From the NCBI RefSeq assembly GCF_022606295.1, contig NZ_JAHHZS010000010.1, positions 78,319-142,318 on the forward strand: a DNA stretch of 64,000 bases. Direction: 5' to 3'. The notes under the pieces are model-generated. The model was not told the DNA's origin. It worked only from the letters and a program-made list of their open reading frames with translations, and ran no database searches. Below, in pieces: positions 15,831 through 24,977 of the stretch. Made by a program: the position numbers and the translations under genes. Source of the stretch: Arthrobacter bambusae. GTDB lineage: Bacteria; Actinomycetota; Actinomycetes; Actinomycetales; Micrococcaceae. Numbering within the stretch: position 1 is the first letter of the stretch; every line of letters begins with the position of its first letter.

Positions 15831-16769
15831 ATGCCTCACCGCCTCATGCTCCTCGATACGGCCTCTCTGTACTTTCGGGCCTTCTTCGGCGTACCCGATT
15901 CGATCCGCCGGGCCGACGGTACGCCGGTGAACGCCGTTCGCGGCCTGCTCGACATGATCGCGAGGCTTACCACCGATTATGGGGCGACGCATCTGGTGGC
16001 GTGCTGGGACGATGACTGGCGTCCACAGTGGCGGGTGGACCTCATCCCGACGTACAAGTCGCATCGTGTCGCGGAGGCGGTAGAGGGCGCTCCCGACGTC
16101 GAAGTGGTGCCGGACGCGCTGCAGGTGCAGGTTCCGATGATCCGGCGGGTGCTCGGCCTCGCGGGCATCGCCGTCGTCGGGGCCGCGGGACATGAAGCCG
16201 ACGACGTCATCGGCACCTATGCGAGCCACGCGAAGCTTCCTGTCGACGTCGTGACGGGAGACCGCGATCTGTTCCAAGTGGTCGACGACGCCGGCGAGGT
16301 GCGCGTCATCTACACGGCGAGAGGCATGAAGAACCTCGAGATCGTGACCGACGCCGTCGTCGTCGGCAAATATCGCGTGCTGCCCGAGCAGTACGCCGAT
16401 TTCGCGACGCTGCGCGGCGACGCCTCCGATGGGCTGCCGGGCGTGGCCGGGATTGGCGAAAAGACAGCGGCGTCGTTGCTGGCGGCATACGGCACGCTCG
16501 ACGCGTTGCTCGCTGCAGCGGCGGATCCCGGCAGCGGATTGGCGGCGTCGGTGAGGTCCAAACTCGCCGCGTCCGCAGACTATCTGGCGGTCGCGCCCGT
16601 TGTTGTGAACGTCGTGCGCGACCTCGCACTGCCCACCCTTGAGGAGGCGGGAGCGCGGTTGCGCCCGGTCGACGACGACTCGCGCCGCGAACTTGAGCGT
16701 CTGGCTACGGACTGGAACCTCGGCGGCTCGATGAAGCGATTGCTCGACGCTCTCGAACTCTGCCTGTGA
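15831..16769 (+). CDS. 5'-3' exonuclease (Pol I N-terminal/XNI type)
   Basis: 312 residues starting MPHRLMLLDTASLYFRAFFG. It carries the acidic metal-binding residues of the FEN family (LLDTASLYFRAF, GHEADDVIGTYA, VVTGDRDLFQVV, LRGDASDGLPGV) and the helix-hairpin-helix VAGIGEKTAASLL. This corresponds to the stand-alone 5' nuclease that removes flaps or RNA primers. It lacks any polymerase part, as expected for this family. ATG 15831 is chosen because the frame upstream is the unrelated Ig-like fragment. Confidence 0.9.
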   Translation: MPHRLMLLDTASLYFRAFFGVPDSIRRADGTPVNAVRGLLDMIARLTTDYGATHLVACWDDDWRPQWRVDLIPTYKSHRVAEAVEGAPDVEVVPDALQVQVPMIRRVLGLAGIAVVGAAGHEADDVIGTYASHAKLPVDVVTGDRDLFQVVDDAGEVRVIYTARGMKNLEIVTDAVVVGKYRVLPEQYADFATLRGDASDGLPGVAGIGEKTAASLLAAYGTLDALLAAAADPGSGLAASVRSKLAASADYLAVAPVVVNVVRDLALPTLEEAGARLRPVDDDSRRELERLATDWNLGGSMKRLLDALELCL

Positions 16770-16926
16770 GCGGGGGAGGGGCTTGAGGACAAACGCGCGG
16801 GAAAGCTACGCTGGCGGGGTTGGCGAAAGCTCGGCCCCCGGCGTCGTTTCAAGGGAAGCCGGGAAGCCGGATTACTTTTTGGGAGTTGCCGAAGAGATCG
16901 GCGGCTGCCCGGGGGAGGACGTGAGC

Positions 16927-17301
16927 GTGGTACCGGAAACAGCGGACGGTGAAAAGTCCAGTGTCGTCTTGAGGGCCGACGGACTTCTCCACTTGCGTTG
17001 GGCGCCCGGGGTCGCCATCCAGGTTGACGACGCCCGCGAAGCCATGGCGAAAGTCAATGAGCTATGCCAGCAGGAGCAGCATCCAATGCTTGTCGACATG
17101 GCAGCAGTCGCTTCCGTAAGCCGGGAGGCCAGGGGCGTGTGGTCTATTCCCTGCGGCGCGTCGCGCATAGCTTTGTTGGGCACGTCGCCCGTGGACCGGG
17201 TCCTCGCGAACTTCTTCCTCGGAGTGCACGTCCCGCCTTGCCCGACTCGTTTCTTCACGTCGCGCAGTGAGGCCATGGACTGGCTTGATGCGGGTGCGTG
17301 A
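16927..17301 (+). CDS. Small STAS-like protein of unknown function
   Basis: About 124 residues. The sequence LHLRWAPGVAIQVDDAREAM, HPMLVDMAAVASVSREAR and RIALLGTSPVDRVLANFFLG looks like a compact alpha/beta domain with a conserved methyl/Asp core, similar to uncharacterised actinobacterial proteins sometimes compared to STAS domains. GTG 16927 follows GGAGG by 8 bases; GTG 16921 is also possible. It lies 39 bases before the GGDEF/EAL gene and may be its partner, but this is inference only. Confidence 0.6.
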   Translation: MVPETADGEKSSVVLRADGLLHLRWAPGVAIQVDDAREAMAKVNELCQQEQHPMLVDMAAVASVSREARGVWSIPCGASRIALLGTSPVDRVLANFFLGVHVPPCPTRFFTSRSEAMDWLDAGA

Positions 17302-17340
17302 GCCGCGGATGTGCTTCCGGCTTCTGCACGCTGGGATCGC

Positions 17341-18879
17341 ATGAGCTCGAAGAAGAGCGTTGAGGACCCGCGCCTGCAGCTGCTGGTTGATGGGGTTGTC
17401 CGATTGGCCGCGGGTGACCTGGAAGCCCGCATTGAACCGTCGTCGCATCGTGACGACATTGATGCTGTCATCACCGGCGTCAACCTGCTTGCGGAGGAAC
17501 TGGGCCACATCCATGCGGATCTGGAACAGCGGGTGGCCGCCCGCACGGCCATGTTGCGGCGAACACAGGTCGAGCTGGAACAGATGGCCAAGACGGATGC
17601 CCTCACCGGTCTTGCAAACAGGACGCTGCTCACCGAGCGGATCCAGGAAGCGGTCAGGTCCAGCGCGAACGGCGGAAAAGCTCCGGCCGTATTGCTCCTG
17701 GATCTGGACTCCTTCAAAGCCATTAACGACATCCTGGGCCACAGCGCAGGTGACGCCGTGTTGGTGGAAGTTGCCAAGCGCCTCCGCTCCGCCGTCAGGG
17801 CGACGGACACGGTGGCCCGCCTGGGCGGGGATGAGTTTGCCATCCTCATTGCCGCAGCCACGGAAGCTGAGATTCTTCGAATTGCGCACCGCGCATCGGA
17901 GTACCTGCAGGACAGCATGTGCATCGGGATGGAAACGGTGTGGGCGATGGCAAGCATCGGCGTGTGCATCGGTACTCCGGGGTGTCGGGCTGAGGAGCTG
18001 ATGCGCGATGCCGATATTGCGATGTATCAGGCCAAGGCGCGGGGCCGCAACAATGTTCAGCTCTTCCACCCCGACATGCTCGACGCCGTTCAGGAACGGT
18101 CGCGAATAACCGCCGAGCTACGCACCGCTGTTGCCGGAGGGGAGCTGGCGCTGCTGTATCAACCGGTGGTCGAATTGGCCTCCGGCCGTGTCATCGGCGT
18201 CGAAGCCCTCGTCCGATGGCACCACCCTGTCCGCGGAACCATCATGCCGGGCAGCTTCATTGGCATCGCAGAAGAAACCGGCTTGATCTTTGAGCTGGGA
18301 CGGTGGGTGCTGCATGAAGGTATTGCCCAAATGGTGCGCTGGAGCCAAACAGATCCGGACCTGCCAGACTATTGCCTGCACATCAATCTTTCTGCCGCGG
18401 AATTGCTTCGGACAGACCTGCTGGACGACATCAGGGACACGCTGGCACGGTACGCCGTGGAGCCGCGGCGTTTGGTCTTGGAGATCACCGAGACCGTGCT
18501 GATGGCCCGTGAGACCGGACAAGAACAGGTCCTCAGCGGACTCCGGGAGCTGGGTGTGGGGCTGCAAATTGACGACTTCGGCACGGGCTATTCGTCCATC
18601 AGCTACCTCAGGTCGCTTCCGGCGGACACTGTGAAGGTCGATCAGTCCCTCATCAAGGGCATGGAGTCGGATCCACGGCAGCAAAAGTTTGTCTCTGCGA
18701 TTCTGCAGCTGATTTTCGCTGCGGGGCTCAACGCCACCGTGGAAGGCATCGAAACCGCCGAACAGGCGGCGCAGCTGGGGGCCATGGGTTGCCTCTATGG
18801 GCAGGGGTACTTCTATGGATATCCGGTACCTCCCGTGGAAATACCGGATCAGCTCCGCCGGCCCGCACGGCGTCTGTAG
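17341..18879 (+). CDS. Cyclic-di-GMP synthase/phosphodiesterase (HAMP-like, GGDEF, EAL)
   Basis: 512 residues, no membrane segment. An N-terminal HAMP-like and coiled helix (VRLAAGDLEARIEP, then LEQRVAARTAMLRRTQ) is followed by a GGDEF domain with intact ARLGGDEFAIL and an inhibitory-site RATD five residues before it. Then comes an EAL domain with intact GVEALVRWHHP and later metal/catalytic motifs (INLSAAEL, LEITETVLM, IDDFGTGYSS, VKVDQSLI). Both activities could be real. It is a cytosolic second-messenger enzyme, possibly linked to the small upstream protein. Confidence 0.92.
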   Translation: MSSKKSVEDPRLQLLVDGVVRLAAGDLEARIEPSSHRDDIDAVITGVNLLAEELGHIHADLEQRVAARTAMLRRTQVELEQMAKTDALTGLANRTLLTERIQEAVRSSANGGKAPAVLLLDLDSFKAINDILGHSAGDAVLVEVAKRLRSAVRATDTVARLGGDEFAILIAAATEAEILRIAHRASEYLQDSMCIGMETVWAMASIGVCIGTPGCRAEELMRDADIAMYQAKARGRNNVQLFHPDMLDAVQERSRITAELRTAVAGGELALLYQPVVELASGRVIGVEALVRWHHPVRGTIMPGSFIGIAEETGLIFELGRWVLHEGIAQMVRWSQTDPDLPDYCLHINLSAAELLRTDLLDDIRDTLARYAVEPRRLVLEITETVLMARETGQEQVLSGLRELGVGLQIDDFGTGYSSISYLRSLPADTVKVDQSLIKGMESDPRQQKFVSAILQLIFAAGLNATVEGIETAEQAAQLGAMGCLYGQGYFYGYPVPPVEIPDQLRRPARRL

Positions 18880-18888
18880 AGTTAGCGC

Positions 18889-19707
18889 ATGTCAAAGCTT
18901 TGGGACCAGATGCTGCTTGTCCCCACAGTTGTCCGCCTTGCTTCCCGGGCACCCAGAAATCCGGACACAGCGTGGGAAGGATACTGGCGTGGAATCCGCA
19001 CCACTGGGCGTTCCGGGGACGTGCTGTGGGACTCCGGTTCCACGGCCGAGCATGGTCAGTACTCCGACGCGATTGGGGCTCATTTTGATCCGGATCTTCC
19101 GGTGGTTGACGTCGGGTGCGGCAACGGCACGCACACCCGCTGGCTTGCAGGCATGTTTCCCCGGGTCCTGGGAATCGACGTATCCAAGGGGGCGATCGAG
19201 ATGGCCAGCAGGGAAGCAGAAGGCGTCCAAAACGCCGATTTCATGGTTCTGGATGCGGCGGGGGCAGGGGCCGGAGAGCTCTTGCTGGAGCGGCTGGGGC
19301 CCGCCAACGTCTTTGTCCGCGGGGTCTTCCACGTCCTGAAACCCGGCAAGCAGGCTGCCATGGCCGCCAACCTGCGGACCGTCATCGGGAACAGGGGCAG
19401 GTTGTTGCTGGCTGAAACCAACTTCCGTGGAAACAGCCTCGGTTACCTGACCGAACTCGGCGCCACCCGGCAAAGCATGCCCGTGCAGCTGCGGCGCGCC
19501 TTGGAAAACCTTCCACGGCCCGGGCATTTCGGTTCCGCGGAACGCCAGCGCGTCTTTTCGCACTCGGACTGGCGATTGATTGCGGACGGCCCGGTCAACA
19601 TCGAAGTGGTCCCGATGAACGCCAGCGGTCTTCCGCAGTGGGTTCCGGGATATTACGCACTCCTGTCGGGCGCGGAAGATTCGGGTACCGATCACAAACC
19701 GGTGTAG
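18889..19707 (+). CDS. SAM-dependent class I methyltransferase
   Basis: 272 residues. The SAM-binding motif I is VVDVGCGNGTHTRWLAG, followed by the acidic loop LGIDVSKGAIEMA and a motif-III-like GRLLLAETNFRGN. The N-terminal AWEGYWRGIRTTG is seen in a mycobacterial/actinobacterial subgroup that acts on small molecules. It starts nine bases after the GGDEF/EAL stop, so it is likely in the same transcript. The substrate is unknown. Confidence 0.82.
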   Translation: MSKLWDQMLLVPTVVRLASRAPRNPDTAWEGYWRGIRTTGRSGDVLWDSGSTAEHGQYSDAIGAHFDPDLPVVDVGCGNGTHTRWLAGMFPRVLGIDVSKGAIEMASREAEGVQNADFMVLDAAGAGAGELLLERLGPANVFVRGVFHVLKPGKQAAMAANLRTVIGNRGRLLLAETNFRGNSLGYLTELGATRQSMPVQLRRALENLPRPGHFGSAERQRVFSHSDWRLIADGPVNIEVVPMNASGLPQWVPGYYALLSGAEDSGTDHKPV

Positions 19708-19773
19708 CTGCACCGTGTGCGCAACGCGGGGAACGCCGAAGTGATGAGGATGGGGCCCGGCACTATCGTCAGG

Positions 19774-20358
19774 CTATGAGGGCTTGGGACGGGCGCGTAC
19801 GTGCATCCGCTCGCCCTGCTGCCCGAACAGGCTGATGAATTCGACGGGTTTACCGTCGGCGCTGGCGAACCAGTGCGGTGTGCGGGTGTCGAATTCCGCG
19901 GCTTCGCCAGCGCGGAGTTCGAAGTCTTTGTCGCCCAGCACCAGGCGCAGCCGTCCGTTGAGGATGTAAAGCCATTCGTAGCCTTCGTGAACGCGCGGAT
20001 CGGGTTCGGCTCCGCGGGCATCACCGGCGAGCACCATCTTGAAGGCCTGCAGACCGCCGGGGCGGCGGGTGAGGGGAACGGCCGTCATGCCGCCATGGGT
20101 GATCGGCCTCAGGTGAATTCTCGGGTCCCCGGTGGGCGGGGCGCCGACCAGATCGTCAAGGGGAACACCGTACAACCGTGCCAGGGGCAGCAGGATGTCT
20201 AGGTTTGGCCTGCGTTGGCCGGATTCCAGCCGGGACAGGGTGCTGACCGATACTCCGGAGGCGGTGGATACCTCTGCGAGGGTGAGATCCCTTTCCGTAC
20301 GGAGTGCCCGAAGCCGGGGACCGACAGCTCCAAGAACATCATCAAGCTCATTTGCCAT
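19774..20358 (-). CDS. XRE-family regulator with cupin sensor domain
   Basis: 194 residues. An N-terminal helix-turn-helix (LRTERDLTLAEVSTASGVSVSTLSRLE) is followed by a short linker and a cupin_2 barrel (RVHEGYEWLYILNGRLRLVLG, GEAAEFDTRTPHWFA). The cupin probably senses a small ligand. It diverges from the FAD oxidoreductase at 20481; a TTTGC-N7-GCAAA palindrome lies between them. ATG 20358 is chosen over 20382 because the protein then begins normally, MANELDDVL. Confidence 0.88.
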   Translation of the reverse strand: MANELDDVLGAVGPRLRALRTERDLTLAEVSTASGVSVSTLSRLESGQRRPNLDILLPLARLYGVPLDDLVGAPPTGDPRIHLRPITHGGMTAVPLTRRPGGLQAFKMVLAGDARGAEPDPRVHEGYEWLYILNGRLRLVLGDKDFELRAGEAAEFDTRTPHWFASADGKPVEFISLFGQQGERMHVRARPKPS

Positions 20359-20366
20359 CTCTGCAG

Positions 20367-20383
20367 TTTGCCATATCAGCAAA
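20367..20383. promoter_or_regulatory. Palindrome TTTGC-N7-GCAAA, likely XRE operator
   Basis: It lies 9-25 bases upstream of the XRE-cupin start and about 100 bases before the divergent oxidoreductase. A further TTTGCCA copy lies at 20388-20394. Position and symmetry suit an operator controlling both genes. Confidence 0.45.
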
Positions 20384-20480
20384 GTTGTTTGCCAGTTTCC
20401 TCTCGTGAGGTGAAAGCTGGTTTGTAACCGCTGCAGGACGCTGGCGGCGGACTTTCAGGACAAACGAAGGGCACATCAGT

Positions 20481-21542
20481 ATGGACACCGCGCGGTATGA
20501 CGTTGTGATCATCGGGGGCGGCGCTGCGGGCCTCAGCGCGGCAACGACGCTGAGCCGCGCGCTGCGCTCGGTGCTGGTCATCGATTCCGGAGCACCCCGT
20601 AACGCGCCCGCAGCGGGCGTGCACGGTTATCTGTCACGGGACGGTATGAGCCCGTCGGAGCTGCTGTCCATCGGACGCAATGAAGTAGTCTCCTACGGGG
20701 GAACCGTCATTGACGGCGAAGCCGTTTCGGCACGGCGCACCACGGATTTATTCGAAGTGATGCTCGGAGATGGCCGCCGGTTCTCCGGCAGGCGCCTCCT
20801 CGTCACCACCGGATTGACCGATGGACTGCCTCCCATCGACGGACTGCGTGAGCAATGGGGAAAGGGCGTTGTGCACTGTCCTTACTGCCATGGCTGGGAA
20901 ATCCGCGGGAAACGGATTGGAGTGCTGGGCACCGGTCCGATGTCCGTCCATCAGGCACTGTTGTTCAGGCAGTGGTCCCCGGACATCACTCTTTTCCTCA
21001 ATGACACGGTGGAACCCACTGACGAGGAATGGGACAAGCTCGGCGCCCGGTCCGTGAGGGTCGTCGACGGCGCCGTGGCCTCTGTTGACGCTGTCGACGG
21101 AGTCCTCGCGGGCCTCACGCTCCGCCAGGGCTCCTCCTTCGACATGCAGGCCCTCGCTGTCGGCACTCGGATGGAGGCCAGGTCCGCGGTCGTGCAATCA
21201 CTCGGGCTGAGTACTCAGGCGCACCCCATGGGGATGGGGCGGTTTATCGAGGCGGATGCCACGGGTGCGACGGCCGTCCAGGGTGTGTACGCAGCGGGCA
21301 ATGTCTCCAATGTGATGGCCCAGGTGATCACCGCGGCGGCCGAGGGCGTCATGACCGGTGCACGGATCAACGCCGATTTGATAGAAGAGGAAACCCGGTG
21401 GGCTGTCGACGGGCGGCTCGGTCCCTTCTCCGCGGCCTCGGAAGCCGACGTTTCCACGATCGTGTTGGGTCATCGGCCCCATGGCCTTGACGACGGGCAG
21501 GAAACCGCCGGCATGCGTCACGGGGCCGCCCTCAAAGAATGA
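20481..21542 (+). CDS. Thioredoxin reductase-like FAD/NAD(P) oxidoreductase
   Basis: 353 residues. FAD motif DVVIIGGGAAGLSAATTL, redox-active VVHCPYCHGWEIRG (C-P-Y-C), a second dinucleotide motif GVLGTGPMSVHQALL, and a terminal GVYAAGNVSNVMAQV FAD contact. This is the shape of low-molecular-weight thioredoxin reductases and of related small-molecule disulfide oxidases (GliT/HlmI type). The C-terminus extends about 50 residues past the usual end. It is divergent from, and probably controlled by, the XRE-cupin regulator. Confidence 0.85.
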   Translation: MDTARYDVVIIGGGAAGLSAATTLSRALRSVLVIDSGAPRNAPAAGVHGYLSRDGMSPSELLSIGRNEVVSYGGTVIDGEAVSARRTTDLFEVMLGDGRRFSGRRLLVTTGLTDGLPPIDGLREQWGKGVVHCPYCHGWEIRGKRIGVLGTGPMSVHQALLFRQWSPDITLFLNDTVEPTDEEWDKLGARSVRVVDGAVASVDAVDGVLAGLTLRQGSSFDMQALAVGTRMEARSAVVQSLGLSTQAHPMGMGRFIEADATGATAVQGVYAAGNVSNVMAQVITAAAEGVMTGARINADLIEEETRWAVDGRLGPFSAASEADVSTIVLGHRPHGLDDGQETAGMRHGAALKE

Positions 21543-21570
21543 GGGGAATCGCGGCGCACCCCCCTCGCCG

Positions 21571-22599
21571 TCACGGCTGCTGCCGTCGTCGGGCCTGCGG
21601 TGTGAGTTCGTGGGTTCCGTAGCTGTTGTCGTCGGGGTTGACGGTGACTCCTGGTGCGACGAGCTGGTCGATGCGGTCCAGTACGTCTGTGCTCAGGGTG
21701 ATGTCCGCGGCGGGCAGGTAGGACTCGAGCTGTTCCATGGTGCGTGGTCCGACGATGGCGGCGGTGACGCCGGGGTGGTTGATCACGAACGCGATGGCCA
21801 GCTCGATGAGGGTCAGGCCGGTTTGTTCGGCGAGCTGGGCCAAGTCTTCGACGATGTCGAGTTTTCGTTGGTTGGCCGGGCTGCTCATGTCGAAGCGGGC
21901 GCTAGGGCGCGCGGAGGAGGTGGGTGCGGACGCGGAGTCTTTGCGCCAGCGCCCGGAGAGCCAGCCTCCGCGGAGCGGGCTGTAGGTGAGGGTGCCCATG
22001 CCGTGTCGCTGGACCGTGGGGAGGATGTCTTCTTCGATGCCGCGGACCAGGATCGAATACGGCGGCTGTTCGGTGACGAACCGCTCCAGGTTCCGTTCCC
22101 GGGATGCCCATTGGGCTTCGACGATCTGGGATCCGGAGTAGGAGGAGGAGCCGATGTAGCGGACTTTGCCTTGGCGGACGAGGTCGGTGAGGGCGCCGAG
22201 GGTCTCTTCGACGTCGGTGTCGGGGCTGGGCCGGTGCACCTGGTAGAGGTCGATGTAGTCGGTGTCCAGGCGGCGAAGGGAGTTCTCGACCGCCCGGATG
22301 ATCCAGCGGCGGGATCCGCCGCGCTGGTTGGGATCGTCTTCGTTCATGGGCATGAAGAACTTCGTAGCAAGGAACACGTCCTCGCGGCGGCCTTCCAGTG
22401 CTTGCCCGAGGATTTCCTCGGATGCCCCGCCGGAGTAGACGTCGGCGGTGTCGATGACGTTGATGCCGGCGTCGAGGGCCCGGTGGATGATCCGGACGGA
22501 GTCGGCGATGTCGTTATTGCCCCACGGGCCGAACATCATCGCACCAAGGCATAAGGGGCTGAGCTGCACACCCGTGCGGCCAAGGGAACGGTACTCCAT
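21571..22599 (-). CDS. Aldo/keto reductase (YghZ/Kv-beta type)
   Basis: 342 residues. MEYRSLGRTGVQLSPLCLGAM, the catalytic Asp-Tyr in INVIDTADVYSGG, Lys in FLATKFFMP and His in DLYQVHRPSP make a complete tetrad. The NADP-binding end IVGPRTMEQLESYL is present. ATG 22599 is the start, with GAGAAGGAACC upstream. It is the second gene of a two-AKR operon, 37 bases after 22637-23521. Its physiological aldehyde or sugar substrate is unknown. Confidence 0.9.
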   Translation of the reverse strand: MEYRSLGRTGVQLSPLCLGAMMFGPWGNNDIADSVRIIHRALDAGINVIDTADVYSGGASEEILGQALEGRREDVFLATKFFMPMNEDDPNQRGGSRRWIIRAVENSLRRLDTDYIDLYQVHRPSPDTDVEETLGALTDLVRQGKVRYIGSSSYSGSQIVEAQWASRERNLERFVTEQPPYSILVRGIEEDILPTVQRHGMGTLTYSPLRGGWLSGRWRKDSASAPTSSARPSARFDMSSPANQRKLDIVEDLAQLAEQTGLTLIELAIAFVINHPGVTAAIVGPRTMEQLESYLPAADITLSTDVLDRIDQLVAPGVTVNPDDNSYGTHELTPQARRRQQP

Positions 22600-22636
22600 G
22601 CTGGTTCCTTCTCTCTGTCTAAAGCTTCTGGCTGTC

Positions 22637-23521
22637 TCAGGCTTCGGGGATGACCATGGCGAAACGCTCCTCGCGGGCTTCGTCCGGGTCCGGACCGCTG
22701 CGGTTGCCGGTGTCGAGCGCGTCGATGGCGGCGAGTTCGGCCGCACTGAGTTCGAAACCAAAGACGTCGAAGTTCTCGGCGATGCGTGCCGGGTTGGTCG
22801 ATTTCGGGATGGCGGAGCGGCCTTGCTGCAGGTGCCAGCGGAGCATGACCTGGGCCGGACTCTTGCCGTGAGTCCGTGCGATGGCTGCAATCGCGGGGTC
22901 TTCCATGACGTTCCGCCGCTCCTGGCCACCCCATCCTGGGTAGAAGGTGATCCCTCCGATCGGCGACCAGGCCTGGGTGAGGATGCCGTGTTCGGCGTCG
23001 GCGCCTTGGACTGCCGGCTGGGTAAAGTAGGGGTGAAGTTCGACCTGGTTCACCGCTGGGACGACGTCGGTCGAGCCGAGCAGTTGCTCCAGGTGGTGCG
23101 GCATGAAGTTGCTGACGCCGATCGCCCGCACCCGCCCGTCGGCGAGCAGGGCCTCCAGTGCCTTGTACGCTGCGATGGTTTTTTCGAACCGGTCCGGGGC
23201 GGGCTGGTGAAGGATGAGCAGGTCCAGATAGTCGACGCCGAGTTTGCCGGTCGCTTTGTCCCAGGCGTGGAGCGCCTCGTCGTAGCCATAGTCGCTGACC
23301 CAGACTTTGGTCTCGATGAACACTTCTGCCCGATCGAGGCGTGAGCGGCGGATGCCTTCGCCGACTTCCCGCTCGTTGCCGTATGCGGCGGCAGTGTCGA
23401 TGTGCCGGTAGCCGGCGGCCAGTGCGGCCTCAACGGCCGCCGTCGTTTGCTCCGGGGCGCTTTGGAAGACACCCAGGCCAAGCGCTGGCATTGTGACGCC
23501 GTTATTGAGAGTAAGTTCCAT
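22637..23521 (-). CDS. Aldo/keto reductase (2,5-diketogluconate-reductase type)
   Basis: 294 residues. MELTLNNGVTMPALGLGVF, tetrad residues in HIDTAAAYGNE, VFIETKVWV and LLILHQPAP, and the NADP motif AIPKSTNPARIAENFDVF. This is the AKR5 group, which reduces ketones and aldehydes including 2,5-diketo-D-gluconate. ATG 23521 has AAAGG at proper spacing; ATG 23527 is too close to it. It is the first gene of the operon and is divergent from an XRE regulator at 23735. The frame is open far upstream but antisense to that regulator. Confidence 0.9.
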   Translation of the reverse strand: MELTLNNGVTMPALGLGVFQSAPEQTTAAVEAALAAGYRHIDTAAAYGNEREVGEGIRRSRLDRAEVFIETKVWVSDYGYDEALHAWDKATGKLGVDYLDLLILHQPAPDRFEKTIAAYKALEALLADGRVRAIGVSNFMPHHLEQLLGSTDVVPAVNQVELHPYFTQPAVQGADAEHGILTQAWSPIGGITFYPGWGGQERRNVMEDPAIAAIARTHGKSPAQVMLRWHLQQGRSAIPKSTNPARIAENFDVFGFELSAAELAAIDALDTGNRSGPDPDEAREERFAMVIPEA

Positions 23522-23734
23522 GTCCATGCCTTTCACGGTATGCAGTTGTGCGGGGTTGTGGAAGGGCACGTCAGTACCCCCTTGATGTGGGTGTCCGGCA
23601 GGGTGGGAAGCCGTTGCAGGTTCAGGTTTCATGCTTTCCATGCAACCGTGATTCCGTGCGGGGCGGGAGTCATGGCCGTTCCGGGTAACGTCAGTGCCTC
23701 CCTCGTGCCGTCGACCGGGCGTAGCGTGGTTGCC

Positions 23735-24616
23735 ATGACACACAGCGAGGACGTGCGGAAGTTCCTGACCTCCCGCCGGGCCAGGATCACCCCGGATGAG
23801 GCGGGTCTGCCGGTCTACGGCGGCAACCGGCGGGTTTCCGGGCTGCGCCGGGAGGAAGTCGCGATGCTCGCCGGGATGAGCATCGATTACTACATCCGTC
23901 TGGAGCGGGGAAACCTCTCCGGCGCCTCGGACAGTGTCCTTGAAGCCCTCGGACGCGCGTTGAAGCTCGACGACGCCGAAACGGCCCACCTTTTTGATCT
24001 GGCCCGCGCCGCCACTGCCTCTCCCCGGGTGCGGCGCAGGCACAGCCCGCAGACAGTGCGGCCGAGTGTGCAGCGGGTCATCGATGCGATCACGGCCGCT
24101 CCGGCGTGGGTCCGCAACGACCGCGGGGATGTCCTCGCCGCGAATGACCTGGGCCGTGCCCTGTATCTGGACATGATGGCGGAGGTGGCCGTCCCGCCGA
24201 ACAGTGCGCGCTTCACGTTCCTGAACCCGAAAGCGCGGGAGTTCTTCGCCGACTGGGAACGCGCAGCGGACGATATCGTCGCTGTGCTGCGCTCCACGGC
24301 CGGAAAGAACCCGTACGACAAGGACCTCACGGACCTCATCGGGGAACTCTCCACCCGCAGTGAGGAGTTCCGGACCCGGTGGGCCCGTCACGACGTGAAG
24401 TACCATCGCGCCGGCCGCAAACACCTTCACCACCCGATCGTCGGGGACCTGGACCTGAGTTTTGAGGCCCTGGAATTACCCACGGACCCGGGATTGCGCA
24501 TCAACGTCTACACAGCAGACCCCGGGACCCCCTCCGAGGACGCCCTGAAACTCCTCGCCAGCTGGGCCGCCACCCAACGCGACACCACACAGATAGCGGT
24601 CAAGGAGAAGAATTGA
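23735..24616 (+). CDS. XRE-family regulator with MmyB-like ligand domain
   Basis: 293 residues. N-terminal HTH (VSGLRREEVAMLAGMSIDYYIRLERG) and a C-terminal MmyB-like PAS-type domain (APAWVRNDRGDVLAANDLGRAL, HHPIVGDLDLSFEAL). This family often controls a divergent short-chain or aldo/keto reductase operon, as here (AKR genes from 23521). Direct copies of ACGTCAGT in the intergenic region (around 23569 and 23687) are candidate operator half-sites. No clear ribosome site before ATG 23735. Confidence 0.88.
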   Translation: MTHSEDVRKFLTSRRARITPDEAGLPVYGGNRRVSGLRREEVAMLAGMSIDYYIRLERGNLSGASDSVLEALGRALKLDDAETAHLFDLARAATASPRVRRRHSPQTVRPSVQRVIDAITAAPAWVRNDRGDVLAANDLGRALYLDMMAEVAVPPNSARFTFLNPKAREFFADWERAADDIVAVLRSTAGKNPYDKDLTDLIGELSTRSEEFRTRWARHDVKYHRAGRKHLHHPIVGDLDLSFEALELPTDPGLRINVYTADPGTPSEDALKLLASWAATQRDTTQIAVKEKN

Positions 24617-24631
24617 ACGCAGTTGCGGGAA

Positions 24632-24934
24632 TTACGAGGCTAAGCGCTCACGTGTCTTGTGATCAGGGAGGGTCGATTCGGCGCCACGTTCGGGCAGGTT
24701 GATCTCGGCCCACACCACATCGAGGGAGAGCCCCAGGACCTCGGCGATCGCGGCGATGGTGGGGAAGGCAGGGGTCGCTACGCGGCCCGTCTCAATCTTT
24801 CGGAGGGTTTCCGGTGAGACCTGCGCATCGAGGGCGATGTCGAGAATCGAGCGCTGGCCCCTGGCGCGACGCAACAGGGCACCGAGGCGCCGTCCGCGCT
24901 CCACCTCGTCTAATGTGAGCGGCAATCTGACCAT
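24632..24934 (-). CDS. Small XRE-family regulator
   Basis: 100 residues, mostly one helix-turn-helix (LGALLRRARGQRSILDIALDAQVSPETLRKIE) with a short tail. It is a typical stand-alone repressor size. It diverges from the methionine aminopeptidase gene with 43 bases between starts, and a TATACCGG-N10-CCGGTATA palindrome fills that gap. TATAAT ends eight bases before the ATG, so the mRNA is probably leaderless. Confidence 0.85.
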   Translation of the reverse strand: MVRLPLTLDEVERGRRLGALLRRARGQRSILDIALDAQVSPETLRKIETGRVATPAFPTIAAIAEVLGLSLDVVWAEINLPERGAESTLPDHKTRERLAS

Positions 24935-24943
24935 GGTTCCGAT

Positions 24944-24969
24944 TATACCGGGATAATATGGCCGGTATA
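24944..24969. promoter_or_regulatory. Divergent promoter/operator TATACCGG-N10-CCGGTATA
   Basis: Arms 24944-24951 and 24962-24969. Each arm overlaps a -10 element: TATAAT on the minus strand (24943-24948) for the XRE gene and TATAGT (24966-24971) for the aminopeptidase. Both start codons lie where transcription should begin, so both mRNAs look leaderless and one repressor dimer could shut both promoters. Confidence 0.65.
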
Positions 24970-24977
24970 GTTATTGG

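Noticed and set aside
22637..24433. One 598-codon minus-strand frame covering an aldo/keto reductase and beyond
   Set aside because: Only the part up to 23521 matches a protein family; the rest is antisense to the XRE regulator at 23735-24616.
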